A stretch of DNA of 64,000 nt from XN24 sp964462675 (GCA_964462675.1 CAYWYS010000013.1:5867-69866), one strand, 5' to 3'; counted from the first letter of the stretch, positions 24,909-32,687 are shown. The notes: a model not told the origin generated them from the letters alone. Made by a program: numbers and translations.

Positions 24909-26660
24909 CTAGGCGACCGCCCGCCTCACCTCCGACTGCAATTCGGCCGGGGTCGCCGCCGCCCGCGTCGCCCGCTCACGCCAGGCGTCCATGATGTCGG
25001 CGAACACGGCCTCGGCGGTCGGCCAGCGGCCGGCGCCCTTGCCGCGCGCCACGATCGCGGCGCCATCCTCGAGCTCGATGCGCAGCACGTTCCACTCGCC
25101 GCGGACCTGCGCCAGCGGCGCCGACGCGGGCAGCCGGCGCGGCACGACCGCGCTGTCGAGCCGATTGCCGACGATGCGGCAGCCGGCGACGAGCCGCGTC
25201 GCCTGGCCGCGCGCCGCATCGTCCCGGATGGCGGCCGCATCGAGGCCGTCGATGCCGCTGGCCGGCACCGCGTCGCGGCCGAGCTCCGCGCCAAAGGCCG
25301 CGCGCGCCAGGATGCGCAGCTTGCTGGCGGCGTCGCCGCCGGACAGGTCCTGCGCCGGATCGGCCTCCGCGTAACCGAGCCGCTGTGCTTCCGCCAGCGC
25401 TTCGGCAAACGGCGCGCCGGCCGCGACCCGGTCGAGAATGTAATTGCAGGTACCGTTCAGCACGCCCTCGAAGGCCCGGACCCGCCCGCCGGCGCCGGCG
25501 GCGCGGGCCAGCTCCACGGCCGGCAGGCTGCCGCCGACACTGGCCGAGTACGCGAAGCGCCGGCCGTGGCGCGCCGCATGCTCCTCGAGCAACGCGCCAT
25601 GCTCAGCCACCACCGGCTTGTTGGCCGTGACCACGTCGCGCCCCGCCGCCAGCGCGCGCGCTACCAGGGCCGCGGCCGGTTCCTCGCCGCCGAGCAGCTC
25701 GACGACCAGGTCGGCGGGCCGCGCCAGCAGCGCCCACGGGTCGTCCGTCAACAGCACGCGCGGCAGGTCCGCGGGGCGCAGCTTGCCGAGGTCCCGCACG
25801 GCGATGCCGACCACCTCGAAGCGCTCCGGCTGCGCGGCCAGCAACTGGTAGACGCCGTAGCCGACCGTGCCCGCGCCGAACAGCGCGACGCGCAGCCGCC
25901 CTGCCGGCGGGCCTGGCGGCAGCAGGCGGCTCGGTCCGGGGCCGACGCGCGTCGCATGCGGCGCGCCGATTGCCGCGACCTCGAAGGCCAGGCCGCGGGC
26001 CTGCGCGAAACCGATCGCCTTCGGCTGGACCAGCCGGCCGGCGACGGCCAGCGCATCCTGCCAGCCGATGGACTCGAAGCGGCGCGGCAAGGCGCCGGCG
26101 GCGGCCGGGTCGCGCTCGTAGATGCCGTCCACATCCTTGACGAGGCGGCAGTCCGCGCCGAGTGCGGCCGCGATGAACAGTGCGCTCAAATCCGAGCCGC
26201 CGCGACCGAGCAGCACGTTGCGGCCTTGCGGATCGCGCGCAATGAAGCCCGGCACGACGACGACGGCGTGTGCGTCGAGCGCTGCGCGCAGTGCTGCGAC
26301 GTCGAGCGACTGCGGCTCGGCGTCGAGCGGCGCGCCACGCGCGACGAGCCCGAAGTCCTCGGGCCCGAGCCGGGTCGCCGGGATGCCCGCCCGCTCCAGC
26401 GCCAGCCCGAGCAGCAGCGCCGACGCGCGCTCGCCGAAGCCGAGCAGCTCGGCCAGCGCGTGCGGGTCGGGCGACTCGCTGACAGCGCGGCTGTCGGCCA
26501 GCATCCGGTCCGTCGCGCCGCCGACGGCCGAGACCACCGCGACCACGCGCCGGCCCAAGCGGACCTGGCGGTAGATCTCGTGGACGACGGCCGGGAAATG
26601 CGTGGCGTCCGGCAGCACCGAGCTGCCGAGTTTCAGGACGACGATGGATGACTGGCTCAC
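24909..26660 (-). CDS. Fused aspartokinase-homoserine dehydrogenase lacking ACT domains
   Basis: 583 residues from the GTG at 26660 (AAGGAA seven bases upstream). Residues 1-250 are an amino-acid kinase domain with VVLKLGSSVL, VVAVVSAVGGATD and LLGRGGSDLSALFIAAALGA. Residues 260-575 are homoserine dehydrogenase, with VALFGAGTVGYGVYQLL, LNGTCNYIL and EADPAQDLSGGDAASKL. ThrA-type fusions are near 820 residues, with two ACT domains between the catalytic parts. Here the kinase passes almost straight into the dehydrogenase, so allosteric control by threonine or lysine through ACT is not expected. The SAM-II riboswitch upstream points to methionine/SAM control instead. It would make aspartyl phosphate and homoserine. 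Confidence 0.88.
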   Translation of the reverse strand: MSQSSIVVLKLGSSVLPDATHFPAVVHEIYRQVRLGRRVVAVVSAVGGATDRMLADSRAVSESPDPHALAELLGFGERASALLLGLALERAGIPATRLGPEDFGLVARGAPLDAEPQSLDVAALRAALDAHAVVVVPGFIARDPQGRNVLLGRGGSDLSALFIAAALGADCRLVKDVDGIYERDPAAAGALPRRFESIGWQDALAVAGRLVQPKAIGFAQARGLAFEVAAIGAPHATRVGPGPSRLLPPGPPAGRLRVALFGAGTVGYGVYQLLAAQPERFEVVGIAVRDLGKLRPADLPRVLLTDDPWALLARPADLVVELLGGEEPAAALVARALAAGRDVVTANKPVVAEHGALLEEHAARHGRRFAYSASVGGSLPAVELARAAGAGGRVRAFEGVLNGTCNYILDRVAAGAPFAEALAEAQRLGYAEADPAQDLSGGDAASKLRILARAAFGAELGRDAVPASGIDGLDAAAIRDDAARGQATRLVAGCRIVGNRLDSAVVPRRLPASAPLAQVRGEWNVLRIELEDGAAIVARGKGAGRWPTAEAVFADIMDAWRERATRAAATPAELQSEVRRAVA

Positions 26661-26745
26661 TGTAAGTTCCTTTCCGCTGCAAGGTCCGTTGCAAATCAGC
26701 GCGCCGTGAGCGCAGCCTGCGGAAAGGAAGCGGCAGCCGCGGGGC

Positions 26746-26780
26746 AAAAATAAACCCGCTCAGTCGAAGCTGGAGCGGGT
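26746..26780 (-). terminator. Intrinsic terminator, expression platform of the SAM-II riboswitch
   Basis: Read on the minus strand, ACCCGCTC pairs with GAGCGGGT around an 11-base loop, followed by TTATTTTT. It lies just 3' of the aptamer and 85 bases before the kinase-dehydrogenase start, so ligand-dependent transcription termination is likely. Confidence 0.85.
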
Positions 26781-26787
26781 ACCCCGG

Positions 26788-26843
26788 CCTCGCTTTAGCT
26801 GCATTTCTTACGCGCCCGCAAGCTGATGTTCAAATCGGCGCAG
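26788..26843 (-). ncRNA. SAM-II riboswitch aptamer
   Basis: The minus strand reads TGCGCCGATTTGAACATCAG, then CTTGCGGGCGCGTAAGAAAT, then GCAGCTAAAGCGAGG. The P1 arms TGCGCC and GGCGCG pair, GATTT is the loop sequence that forms the pseudoknot, and GTAAGAAATGCAGCTAAA matches the GUGAUAAAUGUAGCUAAA segment of the well-known SAM-II RNA almost base for base. A promoter lies immediately upstream and an intrinsic terminator downstream. It controls the fused aspartokinase-homoserine dehydrogenase, placing this gene in methionine/SAM regulation. Confidence 0.88.
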
Positions 26844-26848
26844 GCGCA

Positions 26849-26877
26849 AATCTAAGGCCGCGGCGGGGGCGCGTCAA
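26849..26877 (-). promoter_or_regulatory. Sigma70-like promoter for the SAM-II leader
   Basis: On the minus strand, TTGACG (26872-26877) and TAGATT (26849-26854) are separated by exactly 17 bases. Transcription would start near 26842, right at the 5' end of the riboswitch aptamer, which supports both calls. Confidence 0.7.
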
Positions 26878-26925
26878 GGGTGGCGCGGCGGCGGATCCGG
26901 CGGGCATGTCGCAAGTCGCGGCATC

Positions 26926-27357
26926 ATGGTGTCGATGACAAGCAGTGCAGGACAAATGCCGACCTACATCCTCGACGGCCACAACATTCTCTATGCCGCG
27001 CGGCCGGCTTTCCTCGAGCAGCTCGCGGACGGTCACCCGGGCTCCGCGGCGCGCGAGGAACTGGTGCGGCGCCTGGTCGCGGCCTTCGGCCCGTCCGGCC
27101 CGCGCGTGTTCCTTTATTTCGACGGCAGCGAAGCGACGACCGAGGCGCGATCCGGGCAGGTGCAGGTGATCTATTCCGGCGGCGAAGGCGAGCAGCGCGC
27201 CGACAAGGCCATCCTGAATTGCGTATCTGACCCCGAACTCGAAACGCCACTGGTCGTCGTGACGCGGGACATCAGGCTGGCGCGCCGGGCGCGCAAGCGC
27301 GGCGCCAGCGTCATGGACCCGGCGGAGTTCCTCGCGACCTGGGGGCTGGATCGGTGA
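26926..27357 (+). CDS. YacP-like NYN-domain protein (predicted nuclease)
   Basis: 143 residues from the ATG at 26926; a start at 26959 just before PTYILDGHN is equally possible. TYILDGHNILYA carries the first NYN/PIN-like acidic residue, VFLYFDGSE the second, and VVVVTRDIRLARRARKRGA the third. NYN domains of this kind are predicted RNases (YacP/Rae1-like). A 22-base copy of the GGGGTCAGAT repeat (27216-27237) encodes part of the loop before VVVTRD. The 3' end overlaps the convergent vapC by 47 bases. Confidence 0.75.
   Translation: MVSMTSSAGQMPTYILDGHNILYAARPAFLEQLADGHPGSAAREELVRRLVAAFGPSGPRVFLYFDGSEATTEARSGQVQVIYSGGEGEQRADKAILNCVSDPELETPLVVVTRDIRLARRARKRGASVMDPAEFLATWGLDR
27216..27237 (-). 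repeat. GGGGTCAGAT repeat inside the NYN gene
   Basis: The minus strand reads TTCGGGGTCAGATACGCAAT followed by TC, identical over 22 bases to the copies at 35110 and 39754. It lies in frame within the NYN-domain gene and encodes NCVSDPE-type residues on the plus strand. Confidence 0.75.
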
Positions 27358-27742
27358 CGCGCCGCAAGCCGAGGTGCTCGACGAAGGGATCGAAGTCCCG
27401 GTCCGAGTAAAGCAAGGGCAGGCGCTGCTCGATGCAAAACGTCGCAATCACGGCGTCGGTCGTCTTGCGCACGGTAATGCCTAGCCTGCGAAGCGCCCGG
27501 TAGCTCTCCGCGACCTTGTGTGCGCGCGACACGCCGAGCAGTTCGAATACCGCCAGGCTGCCGAGCAGCTCCCGGGCCGCGCGGTAATCGGCTTCCGCGC
27601 GGAAGCCCTGCAGCACCTCGACGAGCACCAGGTCCCCGACGGCCACGGGCTCGCGGCCCAGCAGTTCGTCGAGCAGGTCGGTTTCCGTTGTCGCGGCACC
27701 GTTGAAATAGTCGATCCAGACGCTCGAGTCCACGAGGATCAT
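27311..27742 (-). CDS. vapC: PIN-domain toxin, VapC family
   Basis: 143 residues from the ATG at 27742, overlapping the antitoxin stop by one base. PIN acidic residues are seen in ILVDSSVWIDYF, in VLVEVLQGF (second acidic residue) and in RKTTDAVIATFCIE and LLYSDRDFDPF (third and fourth). It is a probable site-specific ribonuclease inhibited by the upstream VapB. The C-terminal tail runs antisense into the NYN gene end and is proline-rich, suggesting that the original stop was lost or extended. Confidence 0.88.
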   Translation of the reverse strand: MILVDSSVWIDYFNGAATTETDLLDELLGREPVAVGDLVLVEVLQGFRAEADYRAARELLGSLAVFELLGVSRAHKVAESYRALRRLGITVRKTTDAVIATFCIEQRLPLLYSDRDFDPFVEHLGLRRVTDPAPRSRGTPPGP

Positions 27743-27933
27743 CAATCCGTCCTCATGCGCTCCAGGTCGTCCGTCCACCTGAGTTTGCCCCTGAAGCCCC
27801 GGATCCGCTCCTGCTGCTTAAGCTGCAACAGCGCGCGCAAGCCCAGCTCGACCACCTCGCGCTTGCTCCTCGCGCCGGTGGCCTTGAGCGCATCGGACAT
27901 CAGCTTGTCGTCGATCACGATATTGGTTCTCAT
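27742..27933 (-). CDS. vapB: VapB-type antitoxin
   Basis: 63 residues from the ATG at 27933. MRTNIVIDDKLMSDALKATG and SKREVVELGLRALL form the ribbon-helix-helix of this antitoxin class; the C-terminal RGKLRWTDDLERMR would wrap the toxin. An in-frame start at 27975 lies within the operator and is less likely. A perfect inverted repeat 15 bases upstream is the probable autoregulatory operator. Confidence 0.88.
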   Translation of the reverse strand: MRTNIVIDDKLMSDALKATGARSKREVVELGLRALLQLKQQERIRGFRGKLRWTDDLERMRTD

Positions 27934-27947
27934 GAGGCTGGATCTCC

Positions 27948-27977
27948 ATGTGTATACATCGTTCCGAGTATACACAT
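27948..27977. promoter_or_regulatory. Operator-like inverted repeat upstream of vapB
   Basis: ATGTGTATAC and GTATACACAT form perfect 10-base arms separated by ten bases, directly upstream of the vapB start. The position and symmetry fit binding of a VapB ribbon-helix-helix dimer pair. Confidence 0.75.
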
Positions 27978-28015
27978 CAACCGCGATATCCGGAGAATGC
28001 AGCCTGATATCTGCG

Positions 28016-29308
28016 CTAGTCCCCTCCCACGGTCACCCACTCCGGCGCCGTGATCTCCATCCGCCGGCGCTGCGGCTCGAACACGATGTCTCCGCTTGCG
28101 CGGCTGCCCCGCAGGAAGTCGACGGTCGCCTCGTCCGCCGCGTTCGAGGCCGCCAGCAGCAGTGCATGAAGCTGCTCGAGGTCCTGCACCGGCTCGCCGT
28201 TGACCGCCAGGATCACGTCCCAGTAGGTCAGCTCGCTGGCCTCGGCGTCCGAGCCCGGATCGACGTCGTGGATGCCGATGTCGTGGCCGAAGCCGAGCTC
28301 CGACACGTCGCGATAGCCGAAGGGCGCGAGCAGCATGCCGCTGACGAGGATGCCGCGCCGCTTGAGCACGGCCGCCGCCGGCGGCAGCGTGCCCTGCAGC
28401 GTGATCTCCATGCCGCCGCGCTCGATCACCAGCGAGACCTGGTCGAGCCGGCCGCGCAGCTCGTGCACGAACTGCCCTTCGTTGGTGATCGGCGTCCTGC
28501 CGACCGCGACGATGCGATCGCCGGCGCGCAGGCCGATCGCGTGCGGCGGCAGGTACGAGCGGGCAACGACGAGTTCCTCGTCCGTGTCGAGGGTGAAGAA
28601 GGTCAACAGCGGCGCCGGCGGCGACGGGTCCCGGCCTGCGCGCAATAACTCCAGCACCCGGCAGGCGTGCTGCATCGACACCGCGAAATTCGTGTTCTGC
28701 GCGCCTTCCTTGTTCACCGACGCGGTGTTGACGCCGATGATCGAGCCGGACGACATGCTGATCAGCGGACCGCCCGAGTTGCCGTCGTTGATCGGCGCAT
28801 CGGTCTGGATCATCTCGCCGCCGACCCGCGAGGTCCGGCCCGACACGATGCCGCGCGTGCCGGTGAACTTCAGCCCCCAGGGATGCCCGAAGGCGCCGAC
28901 CGGGTGCCCGGTACCGGGCGTGCCGCCGCACTCGAGCACCGCCTCGCCGACGTCGGCGCGCGGCGGCTTCGCGGTCTGCAGGATCGCGAGATCGATGAAG
29001 GGATCGACATAGAGTCGCTCCGCCGGCACGAAGCGGCCCAGCCCGAACGCGACCTCGACGCGCGCCGGCGAGTAGCTGGCGACGTGCGCGTTGGTCATGA
29101 TCCAGCCGCGCGCCCGGTCCACGACGAAGCCCGCGCCGGCGAACACGCCCTGGTCATCCTCGATGAACGCCAGCGGCACGCTTGTCCTGATCTGCACCGT
29201 GTAGCTCATCGCCTTCTGGAAGATGGCTTCGGCGTCGTCGGCGAGCGCGTGGCCCGTGACCAGCAGCAGCACCGCCAGGCCGGCGCAGCCTATCCAGGGT
29301 TTCGTCAT
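28016..29308 (-). CDS. Periplasmic trypsin-like serine protease with PDZ-like region
   Basis: 430 residues from the ATG at 29308. A signal peptide (residues 1-24, ending HALA) leads into an S1C/HtrA-like protease domain with the triad visible: TNAHVAS (His), PFIDLAIL (Asp) and NDGNSGGPL (Ser). Two C-terminal regions, around residues 245-305 (LRAGDRIVAVG) and 320-400 (YWDVILAVNGEPVQDLEQLHALL), resemble PDZ domains. It would act in the periplasm on misfolded proteins or a signalling substrate. It follows the VWA gene on the same strand after 36 bases that contain a palindromic repeat. Confidence 0.87.
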   Translation of the reverse strand: MTKPWIGCAGLAVLLLVTGHALADDAEAIFQKAMSYTVQIRTSVPLAFIEDDQGVFAGAGFVVDRARGWIMTNAHVASYSPARVEVAFGLGRFVPAERLYVDPFIDLAILQTAKPPRADVGEAVLECGGTPGTGHPVGAFGHPWGLKFTGTRGIVSGRTSRVGGEMIQTDAPINDGNSGGPLISMSSGSIIGVNTASVNKEGAQNTNFAVSMQHACRVLELLRAGRDPSPPAPLLTFFTLDTDEELVVARSYLPPHAIGLRAGDRIVAVGRTPITNEGQFVHELRGRLDQVSLVIERGGMEITLQGTLPPAAAVLKRRGILVSGMLLAPFGYRDVSELGFGHDIGIHDVDPGSDAEASELTYWDVILAVNGEPVQDLEQLHALLLAASNAADEATVDFLRGSRASGDIVFEPQRRRMEITAPEWVTVGGD

Positions 29309-29335
29309 CGTCAACCTCACAGGGTAAGTGGAGCC

Positions 29336-29387
29336 AATTCGGGGTCAGATCCCCGATTCCTTGGAATCGGGGATCTGACCCCGAATT
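29336..29387. repeat. Perfect 25-bp palindromic GGGGTCAGAT repeat
   Basis: Arms AATTCGGGGTCAGATCCCCG plus ATTCC, and the exact complement, are separated only by TT. It is the most complete member of the GGGGTCAGAT family in this window. It overlaps the 3' end of the VWA gene and supplies that gene's last codons and stop, and it lies in the gap before the protease gene. Confidence 0.9.
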
Positions 29388-30694
29388 CGCGGCGCGGCCT
29401 TGCCCTGCGCCGGCTTGCGGCGCAGGAACTCCGGTGCATCCTCCAGATAGTTCAAGCTCTCGCCAGGTGTCACCAGCCGCGTCTTTGCCCGCCGCGAACT
29501 GTAGGTCGCTTCCTTCATGAACCGGTCCCGCTCGCGCTGCGCCGCGAGCTTCTCGAGCTCGCCGACGACGCCCTGCATCCACGGGTTGTCGCGCGACTGC
29601 AGCCGCGCCTGCTCGAGCGTCAACATGACCAGGCCCCAGTCGCCGCGCTGCGCCGCGTCGCGGGCGCGTGCCTGCATCCCGGCAACCGCGACCTCCTCGA
29701 TCCGCCGCCGCACGGCCTCGTCCTCGGCCACCGCCGCGTAGGCCGCCGCCGGCAGCGCCGGCAAGGCCAGCGACACCTCGGCCGACTGCCCGGCCCGGCC
29801 TTCCAGGTCGGTCCACCGCGCGCTGACCTTCACCAGCTCCACGAGCTCGCGCCCCGCGCCGGCCGACGCGTCGACCGTCAGTCGCAGCAGCGCCCAGGCC
29901 TCGCCGCCATATGCCAGGTCCGGCAAGCGCCAGGCGCCGTCCGCGGCGCGCGTGTAGTCGTTCAGCACCTCGACCGAGACCCCCGCCGCCGCGCGCACCG
30001 ACAACTCGAGCTTGCGCGCGCACAAGGCATCGAGCAGCGCGAGCTCCTCGCGGAACGGATCCGCGAGATCATCCGCCGTCTCGCCGTAATAGGCGTTGCC
30101 GCGCCCCGCGTCCGACATGGCCGTCATCAACTGCTCGTTGAAGTGCTCGCCAAGGCCATAGGTCGAGGTCGTGACACCCGCCGCAGCCAGCTCGGCCACC
30201 TGCCGGCAGATCGCATCGGGATTGGTCAGGCCCTGGTTCGCGAGCCCGTCGGACAACAGGATCACCCGCGACAGCACCTCAGTCCGCGCCTGCGGCGCGA
30301 GCTCCTCGGCGCCGGCCAGCCAGCCGCCATGCAGGTTGGTGCAGCCGCCCGACCGGACCTCGCCGATCGCGCGACTGAGCACGTCCCGGTTCGAAGCATT
30401 CAGCAGCCCCGTCAGCCGGTCGACCCGGTCGTCATAGGTCACGACCGCGACCTGGTCGTCGGCCCGCAAGCCGTCCACGACCATCTGCGCGCAGCGCTTC
30501 GCCTCGTCCAGCGGCTGGCCCGACATGCTGCCGGAGCGGTCGATGACCAGCGCCAGGTGCAGCGGCATCCGCGGCTTGCCGGTGCCGGCCGGCCGTTCCG
30601 GCGCCTGCAGCCGCACCAGCAATTCCACCGTGCTCTTCATCCCGGCCAGCACAGCCGCGCGCGCCGGGGACAAAACGAGATTCAGGTCCTTCAT
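29345..30694 (-). CDS. von Willebrand factor A domain protein
   Basis: 449 residues. A VWA domain (about residues 45-220) carries the metal-ion-dependent adhesion site: DRSGSMSG, then the threonine in GGCTNLHGG and the aspartate of LLSDGLANQG. The remainder (residues 230-400) is a helical and beta-rich region of unknown role. There is no signal peptide, so it is cytoplasmic. The last residues, roughly RIRGQIPDSKESGI, are encoded by the palindromic repeat at 29336, so the natural C-terminus was probably replaced. It overlaps the MerR-like gene by four bases. Confidence 0.85.
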   Translation of the reverse strand: MKDLNLVLSPARAAVLAGMKSTVELLVRLQAPERPAGTGKPRMPLHLALVIDRSGSMSGQPLDEAKRCAQMVVDGLRADDQVAVVTYDDRVDRLTGLLNASNRDVLSRAIGEVRSGGCTNLHGGWLAGAEELAPQARTEVLSRVILLSDGLANQGLTNPDAICRQVAELAAAGVTTSTYGLGEHFNEQLMTAMSDAGRGNAYYGETADDLADPFREELALLDALCARKLELSVRAAAGVSVEVLNDYTRAADGAWRLPDLAYGGEAWALLRLTVDASAGAGRELVELVKVSARWTDLEGRAGQSAEVSLALPALPAAAYAAVAEDEAVRRRIEEVAVAGMQARARDAAQRGDWGLVMLTLEQARLQSRDNPWMQGVVGELEKLAAQRERDRFMKEATYSSRRAKTRLVTPGESLNYLEDAPEFLRRKPAQGKAAPRIRGQIPDSKESGI

Positions 30695-31398
30695 CGTGGT
30701 TCTCCTCCAGTTAGTCGTTCCTGGCGCAACGCTTCCGCCAGCGCCTTGCCGAGCGCCTCCGCCGCCTCCGGTCCAAGCCGGCGCAGCCGAGCCGCATCGA
30801 TGTCCACCGTGGCCCAGGGCGTGAGCCGGATGCGCAATACTTCCTCGCGTGCCGTCGTGCCCGTCGGGTTGCCGAGCGAGCGCAGCGTGTCGGCCAGGTC
30901 CAGCCGCCGCGCCGAGAGCTGCGCCGCGTCGGCCAGCGGCTCGATGCCCATGCTGGCCGTGAGCTCGGGGCCGCGGGTCGCCCGCCTGCGGAGGTTCGGC
31001 ATCGGCGACTCCGCCACGGCATGGATGCGCGCGATGGCGCGCTCGGCCGGCGTCGGCTCGGCGAGTTCGCCGTCACTCGGCGCCGGCACCGGCAGCTCGT
31101 AGCTCTTGACCAGCTCGGCCACTTTCGCCAGCGGCCAGCCGTCCCTGAGAAGCAGCCGGGCGATGACGAACTCCGCCACCTGGCGTGCGCCGAAGATCGC
31201 CTCGCGACCCCGCCGCACCGGCGACGTGAGCACATTGAGGCCGACGTAGTGCCGGATCAGCCGCTCGTTGGCGACGCCCCGGTCAGCCTCCAGCCCGTTC
31301 TCCAGCAAGGCCTCGTTGCAGCGGTCCGCAAGCTCGCTCGCCGTGCCCTCGAAACCGAGCATCTGGTCGGGAATCACCACCGGGAACGCTTGCAACAT
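30691..31398 (-). CDS. MerR-like winged-helix regulator
   Basis: 235 residues. A MerR-type helix-turn-helix covers residues 40-100: NERLIRHYVGLNVLTSPVRR followed by FGARQVAEFVIARLLLRDGWPLAKVAELV, written in two parts here. The C-terminal 130 residues are unlike standard effector domains and include DLADTLRSLG and LRIRLTPWATVDID. GGAG lies seven bases before the ATG. It overlaps the VWA gene by four bases and probably autoregulates the MerR-VWA-protease operon from repeats between -35 and -10. Confidence 0.78.
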   Translation of the reverse strand: MLQAFPVVIPDQMLGFEGTASELADRCNEALLENGLEADRGVANERLIRHYVGLNVLTSPVRRGREAIFGARQVAEFVIARLLLRDGWPLAKVAELVKSYELPVPAPSDGELAEPTPAERAIARIHAVAESPMPNLRRRATRGPELTASMGIEPLADAAQLSARRLDLADTLRSLGNPTGTTAREEVLRIRLTPWATVDIDAARLRRLGPEAAEALGKALAEALRQERLTGGEPR

Positions 31399-31424
31399 TG
31401 CCAGTCTCCGTTGTCAATGACAGC

Positions 31425-31453
31425 AATCTAGCCATGACAGCCATTGATGTCAA
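31425..31453 (-). promoter_or_regulatory. Sigma70-like promoter with internal repeats for the MerR-VWA-protease operon
   Basis: On the minus strand, TTGACA (31448-31453) and TAGATT (31425-31430) are 17 bases apart, about 27 bases before the MerR-like start. The spacer and flanks contain two direct ATGACAG copies and a TTGTCAATG/CATTGATGTCAA near-palindrome (31411-31453), candidate sites for the regulator. Confidence 0.6.
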
Positions 31454-31531
31454 GGTGCTGCTTGACTGGCAGTATTATGCAGGGCAGGAGGCTCAGGGGA
31501 TGAGCCTGCGCGGCTGGCTGGAGACACGGCG

Positions 31532-32053
31532 ATGGGCGATACCTTGCTGGTGGACGACTTTCGCGGCGAACACGGCCTCTCGGCGCTCGGCACCCGCTGG
31601 GAAGGCTTCACCGACCGCGTCATGGGCGGCCGCTCGGACATGCAGGTCGGCTACCGCGACAGCGACGCGGGGCCGGTGCTTGCAATGACCGGCCAGGTGC
31701 GCCTCGAGAATCGCGGCGGCTTCATCCAGGCGCGCCTGCCGCTCGACCCGGACGGCGGCAGCTTCGACGCCAGCGCCTGGCAGGGCATCCGCATCAAGGT
31801 CCGCGGCGCGCCGGGCCCCTACTACCTGCACCTGCGCAGCCGCCAGACCTGGCAGCCCTGGCAATACTTCCGCGCAGCGATCGAGGCGGGCCCCGCGTGG
31901 TGCGAGCAGTTCATCCCCTTCGAGGCCTTCGAGGGCCGCGCCACCTGGCGCCGCCTCGATACCAGCGCACTCAAGTCGATCGGCGTGGTGGCCTACGGCG
32001 AAGCCTTCGAGGCAGAGATCGAGGTCGCCAGGCTGGAGCTGGTCGGTGGCTGA
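31532..32053 (+). CDS. CIA30-domain protein
   Basis: 173 residues. LLVDDFRGEHGLSALGTRWE and FTDRVMGGRSDMQ, the galactose-binding-like beta-sandwich segment QGIRIKVRGAPGPYYLHLRS, and YFRAAIEAGPAW match complex I intermediate-associated protein 30 domains. In bacteria such proteins are small, soluble and of unknown function. It stands alone between the divergent MerR-like operon and a convergent exonuclease gene, with AT-richer DNA upstream. Confidence 0.83.
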   Translation: MGDTLLVDDFRGEHGLSALGTRWEGFTDRVMGGRSDMQVGYRDSDAGPVLAMTGQVRLENRGGFIQARLPLDPDGGSFDASAWQGIRIKVRGAPGPYYLHLRSRQTWQPWQYFRAAIEAGPAWCEQFIPFEAFEGRATWRRLDTSALKSIGVVAYGEAFEAEIEVARLELVGG

Positions 32054-32071
32054 CCCGCCCGCCCGTTCCAG

Positions 32072-32659
32072 CTACTCCCGCATCGCGTAGTAGCAACGCA
32101 CGCAGGCGAGCACGTCCGCCGCCGCGTCATGCGCCCCGGCGAAACTCGCGCCGAACAGGTGCTGGTGCAGCTCCTCGAGCTTCGGCCACTTGTAGTCGCC
32201 ATAGTGGCCAGGCAGCCGGCACAGGTTGACCGAGGACAGCATCGTGCAGAAGGTCGGCAGGCTCTCCAGCGTCCGCAGCAATTTCGGCGCTGGCGGCATC
32301 CGGCCGGCGCGCACCAGCTCCGCGAACAGCACGTTGCGGTCGAAGTCCAGGTTGTGCGCCACCAGCTGGAACGGCACATGCGCCGCGCAAGCGGCCGCCA
32401 GCTCCTCCAGCACCTCGTCGAGCCGCCGGCCGCGCTGCAGCGCCAGCTCGGTGCTGATGCCATGCACCCGCTCGGCGCCCCAGGGAATCGTGAAGCCCTC
32501 GGGCCGGATGATGGCACTGCGATGCTCTACGACCCGGTCCGCCCGGCTCGCCAGGGCCCAGCTGATCGAGACGATGCGCGGCCACACGTCGACCTCGCGA
32601 TAGGTCGCCCCGCGACGGCTCGGCAGGCCGGTGGTTTCCACGTCGAAGAACAGCTGCAT
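32072..32659 (-). CDS. DnaQ-like 3'-5' exonuclease
   Basis: 195 residues. The DEDDh exonuclease motifs are clear: Exo I LFFDVETTGLP, Exo II VAHNLDFDRNVL and Exo III FAGAHDAAADVLACV with the catalytic histidine. The length suits a stand-alone DnaQ/ExoX-like nuclease, not a polymerase subunit. It could act on DNA or RNA ends. The transglutaminase-like gene lies 28 bases upstream on the same strand. Confidence 0.87.
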   Translation of the reverse strand: MQLFFDVETTGLPSRRGATYREVDVWPRIVSISWALASRADRVVEHRSAIIRPEGFTIPWGAERVHGISTELALQRGRRLDEVLEELAAACAAHVPFQLVAHNLDFDRNVLFAELVRAGRMPPAPKLLRTLESLPTFCTMLSSVNLCRLPGHYGDYKWPKLEELHQHLFGASFAGAHDAAADVLACVRCYYAMRE

Positions 32660-32687
32660 GATATTGCCGCGCCAGGACCAGGGCCGC

